Counted from the first letter of the stretch, positions 6,170 through 13,772 are shown. The stretch is DNA of 14,161 nt from Mycobacterium sp. (GCA_019246375.1 JAFAQO010000662.1:1-14161), one strand, 5' to 3'. Program-made: numbers and translations. Notes: generated by a model not told the origin, from the sequence alone.

Positions 6170-8506
6170 TCAACCGTCCCTTACCGACGCGGCAGTCCGT
6201 TGATCGTCCCGGTATGCCGTGGCCGCGGGGCTTGCCGCGGTTGGGATGGCTGCGTGCGCCGCCGGCGCACCGGACTCGCTAATTCCGACCCGATCATGCA
6301 GCCACACCAGGGGTTTGGGCGCCCACCAATTCCACCGGCCCAGCACATGCATGAACGCGGGAACCAGCACCATCCGCACCAAGGTGGCGTCCGCCAGCAC
6401 GGCAAGTGTCAGGCCGACACCGAACATCCGCATGAACGACACCTGAGCGGCGATCAGCGCCGCGAACGAAATCGACATAACCAGGGCAGCGGCGGTGATC
6501 ACCCGGCCGGTGCGGGCTACTCCGAGTGCCACACACTCGTCGTTGGTAGCGCGCCCGTCGGTCGCGGTCATCGACCGGGCGGCTCCCTCTTCCAGCCAGT
6601 ATTCGCGAATTCTCGAGACCAAAAACACCTCGTAATCCATCGACATCCCAAAGGCGACGCAGAACAACAACACCGGGATGTTCGCCACCAAAGTCCCGCT
6701 AGGAGTTGTCCCCAAAGCGCGGAGATGGCCGTCCTGGAAGATCCACACCAGCGCGCCGAACGCCGCCGTCAGCGACAGCACGTTACATACCAGCGCCTTG
6801 AGCGGCAGCACCACGCTGCCGGTCAGCAGGAACAGCAGCACGAAAGTGATCACGGCGATCAGGCCCAGTACGAGCGGCAGTCGCGTCGTGATGGCCGCGA
6901 CGCTGTCGCGGTTGATCTGTGCCAGACCGGCCATCTGAACGGATCGGCCCGCCGGACCGGACACTTCGTGCAAACGGTCGAGCTGGGTGCCGGACGCTCG
7001 CGAGAACAGCGGCGCTGTGCTGGCGACAGTGAGAAATGCGCTGCCGTCGGCCAGACCGGTCGGGGCGGCGGGCGGCGCAACCCGGTTTCCGGCGACGAAC
7101 GTCCCCGTCGGGGCGCTTACCGACGACACGTCGGGCACCCGCGACAGTTCGGCGGCGTAGCGCTCGATGTCCGCGGGGCTCAGGCCACGGGCATCAGGGA
7201 TGACGATGCGCACCGCCGTCGACGAGTTGTCGGTGAAATCGTTGCGTAACTGGTCACCAACCAGGTGGGCAGACGCTGAACTCGGCAGCACACGGTCGTC
7301 GGGGAAGCCCCACTTCACGCCTAGGAAGGGGATCCCAAGGACCAGCAGTAGCGCAACGACAGCCAGACCGATGGGAACCGCACGGCGCATCACAAATTTG
7401 GTCGACCGGTACCAGAACTGCTGCTCGACCGCTTTGTGGGCCGGGTCGGGGCGACGCAATATGCGACGAGCCAGCCGGCGCATGTCCAGCGCATCCAGCC
7501 GTGACCCCAGCAGCGCGATCGCAGCCGGTGTCACCACAATCGCCGCCACCGCAACGAATGCCACGGTGGCAATACCGGCGTAGGCGAATGACTTCAGAAA
7601 GTACATCGGAAACAGCACCATCACGGACATCGACAGAGCAACGGTGGTCGCCGAGAACAGCACCGTGCGGCCCGCGGTAGCCATCGTGCGGATCAGCGCC
7701 TCGTCTCGGGCGGCGCCCTCGACCAGCTCGTCGCGGTAGCGACTGACGATCAGCAGCGTGTAGTCGATCGCCAAGGCCAGCCCCATCGCGCTGCTCAGGT
7801 TGAGCGCGTATGTCGACACATCGGTGGTGAAGGAGATCAGCCGCAGCACCGACATCGAGCCGACGATCGCCAAACCGCCCAGCGTCAACGGCAAGGCGGC
7901 CGCCAGAAGTCCACCGAACACCCAGACCAGCACCACGAAGCTCAGCGGTATCGCGATGGCCTCCATGAGCAGCAGGTCGCGTTCGTTCTGGTGATTGATC
8001 TGCGCGTAAATCATCGCCGCACCGCCCGCGCGGACGGTCACGCCGTCCCGGTCGTGCACCAGTTGATGAGACAGCGTTTGGGCGTGCTTTTGGGCGTTGT
8101 TTTCACCACCTTTGAGGTTCGCCACGATCAAGCCGGACTTGCCGTCCTTGCTGACCAGATCCGCGGCGGCCTGGGGCGGTGAAGTCCACGTCGAAGACAC
8201 GTTGAAAACCAGCGGTGACTGTTTCAGCTGCTCGACGATGTCCGTGCCGACCCGGCGGGCCTGCTCGCTGCGGGCGCCACCTGGCGCCGTCAGCACAAGC
8301 AGCATCTGCTGATCGCTCTGGCCGAATTTATCCGTCAACAGGTGGACGGCCTGCGCCGACTCCGACTTCGGGTCTTGGAAGCCGCCGGCGGCCAGGCTTT
8401 TGGCGACCGGTATGCCGAAGATCGCCGCTCCCAGCAGGACCAGGGTGGCTACCCCGATGATTCGTCGCGGCGCGGCGATGGCAAGTCGGGCGATTCCCTG
8501 CAGCAT
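6170..8506 (-). CDS. mmpL13: MmpL13, RND-superfamily lipid transporter, intact
   Basis: This is a 778-aa inner-membrane protein with the MmpL duplicated layout. An N-terminal transmembrane helix (about residues 15-35) is followed by a periplasmic domain and a block of helices, then a second copy of the same arrangement. The paired proton-relay Asp-Tyr dyads of MmpL transporters are both visible: LALAIDYTLLIVSRYRDEL in the first block and FGMSMDYEVFLVSRIREYW in the second. MmpL proteins export lipids or siderophores using the proton gradient; this one's substrate is unknown. The C-terminal tail is short and Ala/Asp-rich, without the long cytoplasmic domain of MmpL3. The start at ATG 8506 has AAGGA 6 bases upstream, which is better than an in-frame start at 8539. 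H37Rv carries this gene as mmpL13a plus mmpL13b (303 and 470 aa as recalled), so here it is full length. It is first in an operon with TetR and methyltransferase genes. Confidence 0.95.
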   Translation of the reverse strand: MLQGIARLAIAAPRRIIGVATLVLLGAAIFGIPVAKSLAAGGFQDPKSESAQAVHLLTDKFGQSDQQMLLVLTAPGGARSEQARRVGTDIVEQLKQSPLVFNVSSTWTSPPQAAADLVSKDGKSGLIVANLKGGENNAQKHAQTLSHQLVHDRDGVTVRAGGAAMIYAQINHQNERDLLLMEAIAIPLSFVVLVWVFGGLLAAALPLTLGGLAIVGSMSVLRLISFTTDVSTYALNLSSAMGLALAIDYTLLIVSRYRDELVEGAARDEALIRTMATAGRTVLFSATTVALSMSVMVLFPMYFLKSFAYAGIATVAFVAVAAIVVTPAAIALLGSRLDALDMRRLARRILRRPDPAHKAVEQQFWYRSTKFVMRRAVPIGLAVVALLLVLGIPFLGVKWGFPDDRVLPSSASAHLVGDQLRNDFTDNSSTAVRIVIPDARGLSPADIERYAAELSRVPDVSSVSAPTGTFVAGNRVAPPAAPTGLADGSAFLTVASTAPLFSRASGTQLDRLHEVSGPAGRSVQMAGLAQINRDSVAAITTRLPLVLGLIAVITFVLLFLLTGSVVLPLKALVCNVLSLTAAFGALVWIFQDGHLRALGTTPSGTLVANIPVLLFCVAFGMSMDYEVFLVSRIREYWLEEGAARSMTATDGRATNDECVALGVARTGRVITAAALVMSISFAALIAAQVSFMRMFGVGLTLAVLADATLVRMVLVPAFMHVLGRWNWWAPKPLVWLHDRVGISESGAPAAHAAIPTAASPAATAYRDDQRTAASVRDG

Positions 8507-8561
8507 GTCGGGTCCTTCCACTGCCGATACCGGTCGCATCCTGGACGCAGCTATCGACGGT

Positions 8562-8591
8562 AACTTATCAGTGATAAGTCAGAGGCGTCAA
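8562..8591 (-). promoter_or_regulatory. Sigma-A-type promoter of the mmpL13 operon
   Basis: On the minus strand TTGACG (8591-8586) and TAAGTT (8567-8562) are separated by 18 bases, giving good -35 and -10 elements. The 5' untranslated region would be about 50 bases before the ATG at 8506, which has its own AAGGA ribosome site. Confidence 0.7.
8563..8579. promoter_or_regulatory. Perfect 17-bp palindrome, likely TetR operator
   Basis: ACTTATCA (8563-8570), a central G, and TGATAAGT (8572-8579) form a perfect inverted repeat. It covers part of the promoter spacer and most of the -10 box of the mmpL13 operon, which encodes its own TetR protein. Size, symmetry and position are typical for a TetR-family operator, so binding should block RNA polymerase. 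No second copy was noticed in the window. Confidence 0.75.
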
Positions 8592-8615
8592 CCAACCGCA
8601 TCCATTCTGGGACAC

Positions 8616-8647
8616 TCCTGTCTGCGGTCACGATCCGCAAGACAGGA
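8616..8647. other. Imperfect hairpin of unknown role upstream of the mmpL13 promoter
   Basis: TCCTGTCT (8616-8623) pairs with AGACAGGA (8640-8647), and GCGG (8624-8627) pairs with CCGC (8635-8638). That makes a 12-bp stem with one bulged A and a 7-base loop. It lies outside both the mmpL13 transcript and the small-ORF transcript predicted from 8799. The rest of 8592-8785 shows no gene. Confidence 0.55.
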
Positions 8648-8785
8648 TGGTTCACGGCGTTGCCAGGGTTTCTCGATGGCGCGTCGCCCGTCAGCCGATT
8701 GGATTGGGGGACCGCAACCCTACCCGGCGGTAATATTGCCACGATTTTCCGAAACGTAACTCAATGATTCCTTAATAGTGACCCA

Positions 8786-8791
8786 TAGGCT
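8786..8791 (+). promoter_or_regulatory. -10 element TAGGCT for the 43-aa ORF
   Basis: TAGGCT is followed by 7 bases (CGGGTCC) and the ATG at 8799, suiting leaderless initiation. The same hexamer serves two other genes in the window. No clear -35 element was found. Confidence 0.6.
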
Positions 8792-8798
8792 CGGGTCC

Positions 8799-8930
8799 AT
8801 GTGGATCGACGACTCCAGTGCGGACGTCATCAAGGCTGATTTCGAGGCTCTCTACAACGGCGATGTGCTCGTGGAGGGAGAAACCTCGGAGCAGCTCGAC
8901 GACTGGCACCCACTGCCTACTGCGAGCTGA
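8799..8930 (+). CDS. Orphan small acidic protein, 43 aa
   Basis: The ORF starts ATG TGG ATC GAC at 8799 and ends TGA at 8928-8930. It encodes MWIDDSSADVIKADFEALYN, then GDVLVEGETSEQLDD and WHPLPTAS. It is acidic, with two tryptophans, no cysteine and no membrane segment. By my count 33 of 43 codons end in G or C, in line with neighbouring genes. A -10 box stands 7 bases before the ATG, and a 9-bp hairpin begins 4 bases after the stop, so it looks like a complete one-gene transcript. It is convergent with the SDR gene and on the strand opposite the mmpL13 operon. I do not recognise the family. The alternative is a chance ORF in a regulatory region. Confidence 0.65.
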   Translation: MWIDDSSADVIKADFEALYNGDVLVEGETSEQLDDWHPLPTAS

Positions 8931-8933
8931 GCT

Positions 8934-8965
8934 GTCGCGGTCGCCGCTAGCGCAGTGACCGCGAC
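8934..8965 (+). terminator. Hairpin after the 43-aa ORF, likely terminator
   Basis: GTCGCGGTC (8934-8942) and GACCGCGAC (8957-8965) pair over 9 bases around a 14-base loop. It begins 4 bases after the small ORF's stop and lies before the convergent SDR gene, which ends at 9049. There is no U-tract. Confidence 0.55.
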
Positions 8966-9048
8966 CGCAAGCGAGGTGCGTTAGCCCTCAGTCGTGGCTT
9001 TGTCGTTTTCCTTTTCCCAAATTCCGGCGTCTGGTCGGCAAGCAAGCG

Positions 9049-9801
9049 TTACCGCGGAGCCATCCGGATGGCGCCGTCTAAGCGGATGACCTCGCCGTTG
9101 AGCATTGGGTTTTCGATGATGTGCACGGCCAGCGCCCCGTATTCGTCCGGTTTGCCCAGCCGCGATGGGTGCGGCACTTGCTTGCCGAGCGACTCCTTGG
9201 CTGGCTCGGGCAGGCCGGCCAGCAGCGGAGTGTCGAACAGGCCCGGGGCAATGGTCACCACCCGAATGCCTCTGCCGGCCAGATCGCGCGCGATAGGCAG
9301 GGTCATGCCGACGACACCGCCCTTGGACGCCGAGTAGGCGGCTTGACCGATCTGGCCGTCGAATGCCGCCACCGAGGCGGTGTTGATGATGACGCCGCGC
9401 TCTTCTCCGATCAAGTCGGTCTTGGCGATCCGCTCGGCGCCCAGCCGCAGGACGTTGAAGGTGCCGACCAGGTTAATGTCGACGACCTTGCGGAACGCTT
9501 CCAGCGGGAAGACACCGTCCTTGCCGAGCACCCGGATCGCGTTGCCGGTGCCGGCGCAGTTGACGATGATGCGCAGTGGGCCTAGCGTCGCCGCGAGATC
9601 AAGAGCCTGGGACACGGCGGCTTCGTCGGTGACGTCGGCCGGCGCGAAACGCGCGCGATCGCCGAGCTCGCGGACCACCCCTTCACCTTTGAGGTCCAGC
9701 ACCACCACATTTGCGCCAGCGTCAAGAAGCCGCTTGGTGGTGGCCAGGCCCAGCCCGGACGCCCCGCCGGTGACGACTGCAGCGGCGTCGTTGATCTCCA
9801 C
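9049..9801 (-). CDS. SDR family 3-hydroxyacyl-CoA dehydrogenase-like enzyme (Rv1144-like)
   Basis: With GTG 9801 the protein has 250 residues, as I recall for Rv1144. It is a classical short-chain dehydrogenase/reductase. The cofactor motif TGGASGLG spans residues 11-18. Asp36 at the end of strand 2 (VVVLDLK) favours NAD over NADP. NCAG is at 81-84. The catalytic set is Asn110, Ser143, Tyr156 and Lys160 (YSASK). The overall pattern, including [23 protein letters not shown], resembles type-2 3-hydroxyacyl-CoA dehydrogenase (HSD17B10-like), which oxidises short or branched 3-hydroxyacyl-CoAs. AGGA lies 9 bases before the GTG; a longer in-frame start at 9843 is unlikely. It follows the racemase gene by 53 bases on the same strand, so the two probably work together in branched-chain acyl-CoA or sterol side-chain oxidation. 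Confidence 0.92.
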   Translation of the reverse strand: MEINDAAAVVTGGASGLGLATTKRLLDAGANVVVLDLKGEGVVRELGDRARFAPADVTDEAAVSQALDLAATLGPLRIIVNCAGTGNAIRVLGKDGVFPLEAFRKVVDINLVGTFNVLRLGAERIAKTDLIGEERGVIINTASVAAFDGQIGQAAYSASKGGVVGMTLPIARDLAGRGIRVVTIAPGLFDTPLLAGLPEPAKESLGKQVPHPSRLGKPDEYGALAVHIIENPMLNGEVIRLDGAIRMAPR

Positions 9802-9854
9802 GCGAGTCTTTCCTTTCGTGCGGCCGATCCGGCCGTCAGCCAACTGGTCGTGGA

Positions 9855-10937
9855 CTATAGCCAGTCGTTGAGCACCGCTTCGGTGTCGGCTCCCGGCTGA
9901 CCCGGCGGCCGGGGTTCGTCAGCGACGGTGCGGGAAAACCGCGGCGCCGGCAACGGTTGCAGTCCGCCGTCGACGTTATGGAAGGTGTTTCGCTGCGTGA
10001 CGTGCGCCTCGGTCTCTACCTCACCGAATGCCAGCACCGGTGTCACACAGGCATCGGAATCAGCGAAGACCTTCGCCCAATGGTCGCGGTCGCGGCTGGC
10101 GAACACGTCGGTGAGCCGGGCCCGCAGCTCGGGCCAGCGGGTGCGGTCGTTCTGCTCGGGCAGGTCGGCCGCGTCCAGGCCCAGCCCGGCCAGCATGGCC
10201 GCATAGAACTGCGGCTCGATGGCACCGACCGCGACATAGCGACCGTCGGCGCATTCGTAGGTGTCGTAGTACGGCGCGCCGCCGTCGAGCATGTTGGTGC
10301 CGCGCTCGTCCGACCACATGCCCATGCCGCGCATTGCCCACATCATCTGCACCAGCACGGACGACCCGTCGATCATCGCGGCGTCGATCACTTGGCCTTT
10401 ACCGGAGGTCTGCCGCTCCCACAGGGCGGCCAGGATGCCGACCAGCAGGAACATCGAACCACCACCGAAGTCGCCGACCAGGTTCAGCGGCGGCACCGGC
10501 CGGTCGTTGACTCGGCCGATGGCGTGCAGGATGCCGTTGAGCGAGATGTAGTTAATGTCATGGCCGGCTTGCTGGCTGCGCGGACCGGTCTGACCCCAGC
10601 CGGTCATCCGGGCGTAGACCAGCCGCTCGTTGACCCGCCTACAGTCGTCGGGGCCCAAGCCCAGCCGCTCGGTGACGCCCGGGCGGTAACCCTCGATCAG
10701 CACGTCGGCCTTCGCGACGAGCTTCAGCACGAGGTCTCGTCCCTGCTCGGATTTCAGGTCCGCGACAAGGAAGCGCCGGTTGCGCAGCATGGCGTCGCGG
10801 ACCGGGCCGCTGGTGGCGGTGGGCCGCTCGATGCGCACGACCTCGGCGCCGAGGTCGCCGAGGATCATTGCGGCGTGCGGGCCCGGCCCGATTCCGGCGA
10901 GCTCGATGACTCGCAAGCCTGTCAACGGTCCCGCCAT
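9855..10937 (-). CDS. mcr: Alpha-methylacyl-CoA racemase (MCR, Rv1143-like)
   Basis: The protein has 360 residues, identical in length to M. tuberculosis MCR, and belongs to CoA-transferase family III. The three residues known to be catalytic in MCR fall at the same numbers here: His126 in AGHDINY, Asp156 in LVGDFGGG and Glu241 in GAIEPQF. The N-terminus [20 protein letters not shown] and [13 protein letters not shown] are typical of the family. The enzyme interconverts (2R)- and (2S)-methylacyl-CoA by deprotonation and reprotonation at C2, which allows beta-oxidation of methyl-branched fatty acids and the cholesterol side chain. It is cytoplasmic and dimeric with interlocked subunits in the known structure. 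A perfect AGGAGG lies 7 bases before the ATG at 10937. It is divergent from the crotonase gene and precedes the SDR gene. Confidence 0.96.
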   Translation of the reverse strand: MAGPLTGLRVIELAGIGPGPHAAMILGDLGAEVVRIERPTATSGPVRDAMLRNRRFLVADLKSEQGRDLVLKLVAKADVLIEGYRPGVTERLGLGPDDCRRVNERLVYARMTGWGQTGPRSQQAGHDINYISLNGILHAIGRVNDRPVPPLNLVGDFGGGSMFLLVGILAALWERQTSGKGQVIDAAMIDGSSVLVQMMWAMRGMGMWSDERGTNMLDGGAPYYDTYECADGRYVAVGAIEPQFYAAMLAGLGLDAADLPEQNDRTRWPELRARLTDVFASRDRDHWAKVFADSDACVTPVLAFGEVETEAHVTQRNTFHNVDGGLQPLPAPRFSRTVADEPRPPGQPGADTEAVLNDWL

Positions 10938-11021
10938 CTACCGACCTCCTGTCGACCAATCCCCGCTGGCATCTTCGCAGCCTCCGTCGACGGCCCTGCA
11001 TCCCGGTGTCCGCAGGTGGCT

Positions 11022-11027
11022 TAAAGT
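11022..11027 (+). promoter_or_regulatory. -10 element TAAAGT for the leaderless crotonase transcript
   Basis: TAAAGT is followed by CGAGCCC (7 bases) and the ATG at 11035. No Shine-Dalgarno element is present. Confidence 0.6.
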
Positions 11028-11034
11028 CGAGCCC

Positions 11035-11856
11035 ATGACCGCCATCGATTCCGGAGTCGACAACCTCGTACCAGTCACCGGCCTCTCTATCGAACTCGCC
11101 GACGGTGTGCTGTCGGTGACGATCGACCGCCCGGAAAGCCTGAATTCGCTGACCACGCCGGTGCTGGCCGGCATCGCTGACGCGATGGAGCGGGGGGCCA
11201 CCGATCCGCGGGTCAAGGTGGTGCGCCTCGGTGGTACGGGCCGCGGATTCAGCTCCGGCGCGGGGATGAGCGCCGACGACGTGTCCGGCAGTGGCGGCCC
11301 GGGAATCGACATCATCGTTGAGGCCAACCGCGCGATACGGGCGATCACCGCGTTGCCGCACCCCGTGGTTGCCGTTGTGCATGGACCGGCCGCGGGCGTC
11401 GGTGTATCGCTGGCCTTAGCGTGTGACGTCGTACTGGTTTCGGACAAAGCGTTTTTCATGCTCGCCTTCACCAAGGTGGGGCTAATGCCCGACGGCGGTG
11501 CGTCGGCGCTGGTCGCCGCCGCCGTCGGCCGCATCCGGACGATGCGAATGGCGTTGCTGGCCGAGCGCCTACCGGCCGCCGAAGCGCTGTCCTGCGGCTT
11601 GATCAGCGCGGTTTATCCCGCCGACGACTTCGAAACCGAGGTCGACAAGGTCGTTGCGGCGTTGCTGTCGGGACCGGCGGTGGCGTTCGCCAAGACCAAA
11701 AACGCCATTAACGCGGCCACGCTTACTGAGCTGGATGCCGCCCTCGAACGCGAATTGCAAGGCCAGTCTGTCTTGCTGCGATCACACGACTTCGTCGAGG
11801 GCGCAACAGCATTTCAACAGCGGCGAACGCCGAAATTCACCGATACGGGAACCTAA
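11035..11856 (+). CDS. Enoyl-CoA hydratase/isomerase (crotonase) family protein (EchA10/EchA11-like)
   Basis: This is a 273-aa crotonase-fold protein. The two oxyanion-hole segments are visible as GTGRGFSSGAGM (residues 67-78) and HGPAAGVGVSLALACD (116-131). The two glutamates that act in classical hydratases are both missing: Ser125 stands in the place of Glu144 and Phe145 in the place of Glu164 (rat mitochondrial numbering). FTKVGLMPDGGAS (145-157) instead places an Asp at 153, as in PaaG-type enoyl-CoA isomerases. An isomerase or another CoA-thioester reaction is therefore more likely than hydration. Position and divergence from mcr match echA10/echA11 of H37Rv, of which only one copy is present here. 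The stop overlaps the stop of the convergent CPBP gene by four bases. The ATG at 11035 is supported by homology and a -10 box. Confidence 0.92.
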   Translation: MTAIDSGVDNLVPVTGLSIELADGVLSVTIDRPESLNSLTTPVLAGIADAMERGATDPRVKVVRLGGTGRGFSSGAGMSADDVSGSGGPGIDIIVEANRAIRAITALPHPVVAVVHGPAAGVGVSLALACDVVLVSDKAFFMLAFTKVGLMPDGGASALVAAAVGRIRTMRMALLAERLPAAEALSCGLISAVYPADDFETEVDKVVAALLSGPAVAFAKTKNAINAATLTELDAALERELQGQSVLLRSHDFVEGATAFQQRRTPKFTDTGT

Positions 11857-12575
11857 AGACCGAACAACGGCGGCAACCCCAGCAGCACAACCAGGCTCCA
11901 CACGAAGTGCGTCAGTATCGGCGCCAAGACTCCCCCGGTCGCGCGGCGCTCTAACGCGCATACCGTGCCGAGGATGATTGCTGCGAATCCAAGCATCACG
12001 TTCTGACTGGCCAAGGTGGCCACGACGTACAAGACGGTGGAGATGAGCACTGGATGGTGCCGGCCCAACGCGGTGTAGAGCGCCCCCCGATAGAACAACT
12101 CTTCGGCGATGGCGCCCAGCAATGCGATTGCGAGCGTGAGCCGCCAGGGACCCTGGTTGGTGAACTGCAACACGTGGGTGATCAACTGGGCGACCGGCGG
12201 AATCTTTCGTGCAACCAGCCCGCCGAGGATGAAGACGCCGCCCAGCAGCAGGCCAATGCCGCTGCCGCTGATGACTGGGCGCTGGTTGCGGCCGCGCCAA
12301 CAGATGCCGCCCAGATATAGTGGCCCTGACGCGAGTGCTCCGATCAGCCACACCGCGGTGAGCGCCAGTATGAGCCAGTAGAAGCTCGGCTCGCCGGGCT
12401 GCCGTGTCAGCGACAGTCCCAGCACCACACCACCTGCTACCAGCACGATGGCGACGACAATCCGTCGGCGTCGCACCACCGAAGGCGGTTCATGGTGCGG
12501 CACAGCCACATTGGTGATAGCGCGGCGAATCTCATCCAAGGCGCTGGTGCCGCGGCCGGTACTGAGATCGGTCAT
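11853..12575 (-). CDS. CPBP (CAAX/Abi-type) intramembrane protease-like membrane protein (Rv1140-like)
   Basis: This is a 240-aa polytopic membrane protein with about six to eight hydrophobic segments beginning near residue 38, after a charged cytoplasmic start. Motif 1 of the CPBP family is present as AIAEELFYRGAL, giving Glu158, Glu159 and Arg163 (EExxxR). A late helix contains His223 in LTHFVWS, where family members usually have HxxxN or HxxxD; here the fourth position is Ser. The FxxxH motif expected after motif 1 reads LYVVATLASQN and lacks the His. It may therefore be a divergent or inactive protease. Its ATG overlaps the TGA of the upstream SDR gene as ATGA, so the pair is translationally coupled. 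The 3' end overlaps the convergent crotonase gene by four bases. H37Rv has a membrane protein (Rv1140) at the matching place. Confidence 0.85.
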   Translation of the reverse strand: MTDLSTGRGTSALDEIRRAITNVAVPHHEPPSVVRRRRIVVAIVLVAGGVVLGLSLTRQPGEPSFYWLILALTAVWLIGALASGPLYLGGICWRGRNQRPVISGSGIGLLLGGVFILGGLVARKIPPVAQLITHVLQFTNQGPWRLTLAIALLGAIAEELFYRGALYTALGRHHPVLISTVLYVVATLASQNVMLGFAAIILGTVCALERRATGGVLAPILTHFVWSLVVLLGLPPLFGL

Positions 12576-13711
12576 GCAGAACGCACCTTCGGGGTCAGAG
12601 TGATCAGCATATCGAGGCCGGTTCGCAGCACACCGGCAAGCGGGCCTGGGAAGACGTTTACCAGCCCGAGGGTGGGTCGCGCGATAGGTGGTGTCACGAC
12701 CCCAACGAGCTGCTGGATGCGCAGCGCATCGCCGCCCGCCCACGCAGGGTCGGTGTCGGCAAGGTGATGAGGATCAGCGAGCGCGTTGACGGGCCGCGGT
12801 CGGTGACTCGAGAGCGACAGAGCGATCGCGTCGTCAATAGCGAGCAGACCGCCGGGCGGGTCGGGCACCAGGTCACGCAGCAGATGGCCGGAGGCGACCA
12901 TCGGGTGGTCCAGCGACTCCACCAGGTCGGCGGCCAGCCCATCGGGCACCGGCAGGGCAAGCCCGGTGACCAGCGATGCGGCCGCGGTGCCTATCCCGCG
13001 CACCGGCAGACCCGTGTGCCACTTGCCGGAAATGCGCGCATAGCGTTTCAGCAGCACACGATACGACATGGTTTCGGGACCACTGATGTCGTAGGCACCC
13101 GCCGGCACCAGCGCCGGATCGGCCGCGGCGACCAAGTAGTACAGCACATCGCGGATGGAGATCGGTTCAATCAGGTTCGCCATCCAGGGCGGAATCGGCA
13201 TGAGGGGGAACCGGTCTGCGACATAGCGCAGCATCTCGAACGACGTCGACCCCGCCCCGAGGATGATCGCCGCGCCCAGCCATACCACTTCCGGGCCGCC
13301 CTCGACGGTCAGAGCGTCGGCTACCTCCGCCCGGCTGGCCAGGTGGTCCGACAGCGTGTCGTCATCGGGCACGAAGCCACCCAGGTAGACGATGCGCTTT
13401 ACGCCAGCGTCTTTGGCCGCGGCCACTACATTTGCGGCCGCCGCTCTGTCGGCATCACGGAAGTCTGGTTGGCCGATCGCGTGCACCAGGTAATACACGA
13501 CATCGACCGGGCCGGCGACGGCGAACGCCGTGTCAGCAGTTGCGCGGTCAGACGCGTCGAGAACGACCACGCTGACGTCGTCTAACCAGCCGAAGCGGCC
13601 AAGACGCTCCGGGTCACGGGTGGCGGCGACTACCTGATGACGATCGGCGAGCAAAGCCGTTACCAGTCGCGATCCCACGTAGCCGGACGCGCCAGTCACC
13701 AAAATCCGCAC
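12572..13711 (-). CDS. Atypical SDR / NAD(P)H-binding epimerase-like protein
   Basis: From GTG 13711 the protein has 379 residues. The N-terminus RILVTGASGYVGSRLV carries the GxxGxxG nucleotide-binding motif of atypical (NmrA-like) short-chain dehydrogenases. Then come VVVLDASD, VVYYLVHAIG, RIVYLGGFVPDD and WLGAAIILGAGSTSFEMLRY. YYLVHAIG and LGGFVPDD resemble the group with DUF2867-type extensions. No YxxxK dyad is obvious, so oxidoreductase activity is uncertain. The last 150 residues are a less conserved extension. GTG is preferred because TACGTT (13724-13719) stands 7 bases ahead for leaderless initiation and homology starts there; TTG 13720 would add three residues. It ends in a 4-base overlap with the CPBP gene. 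Confidence 0.85.
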   Translation of the reverse strand: MRILVTGASGYVGSRLVTALLADRHQVVAATRDPERLGRFGWLDDVSVVVLDASDRATADTAFAVAGPVDVVYYLVHAIGQPDFRDADRAAAANVVAAAKDAGVKRIVYLGGFVPDDDTLSDHLASRAEVADALTVEGGPEVVWLGAAIILGAGSTSFEMLRYVADRFPLMPIPPWMANLIEPISIRDVLYYLVAAADPALVPAGAYDISGPETMSYRVLLKRYARISGKWHTGLPVRGIGTAAASLVTGLALPVPDGLAADLVESLDHPMVASGHLLRDLVPDPPGGLLAIDDAIALSLSSHRPRPVNALADPHHLADTDPAWAGGDALRIQQLVGVVTPPIARPTLGLVNVFPGPLAGVLRTGLDMLITLTPKVRSA

Positions 13712-13718
13712 GCCCTCC

Positions 13719-13724
13719 AACGTA
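13719..13724 (-). promoter_or_regulatory. -10 element TACGTT for the leaderless SDR transcript
   Basis: On the minus strand TACGTT is followed by GGAGGGC (7 bases) and the GTG at 13711. GGAGG ends only 2 bases before the GTG, too near to be a normal ribosome site, so leaderless initiation is the better reading. Confidence 0.55.
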
Positions 13725-13748
13725 CCGGCGACGGTGTCAGTCGTGCGG

Positions 13749-13761
13749 CTTCCCCGGGAAG
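13749..13761. other. Small palindrome CTTCCCCGGGAAG
   Basis: Six-base arms CTTCCC and GGGAAG surround one C. The site lies just upstream of the expected -35 position of the SDR promoter and 12 bases beyond the end of the carbonic anhydrase remnant. It could be an operator or a minor hairpin; one short palindrome is weak evidence. Confidence 0.3.
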
Positions 13762-13772
13762 GAGCAGGGCAA

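Noticed and set aside
6143..7249. 368-codon plus-strand ORF
   Set aside because: It is antisense to mmpL13; the translation is very rich in Arg, Gln and His with no hydrophobic core.
9821..9835. Small hairpin CGGCCG-ATC-CGGCCG between mcr and the SDR gene
   Set aside because: The stem is only 6 bp with a 3-base loop, between two same-strand genes that probably share a transcript; this is common in high-GC DNA.
9957..11024. 355-codon plus-strand ORF
   Set aside because: It runs antisense to mcr, whose length and catalytic residues match the known enzyme. The translation is Gln/His/Arg-rich without a family pattern, typical of a shadow frame in high-GC DNA.
12764..13585. 273-codon plus-strand ORF
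   Set aside because: It is antisense to the SDR gene and has the Arg/Gln/His-rich composition of a shadow frame.
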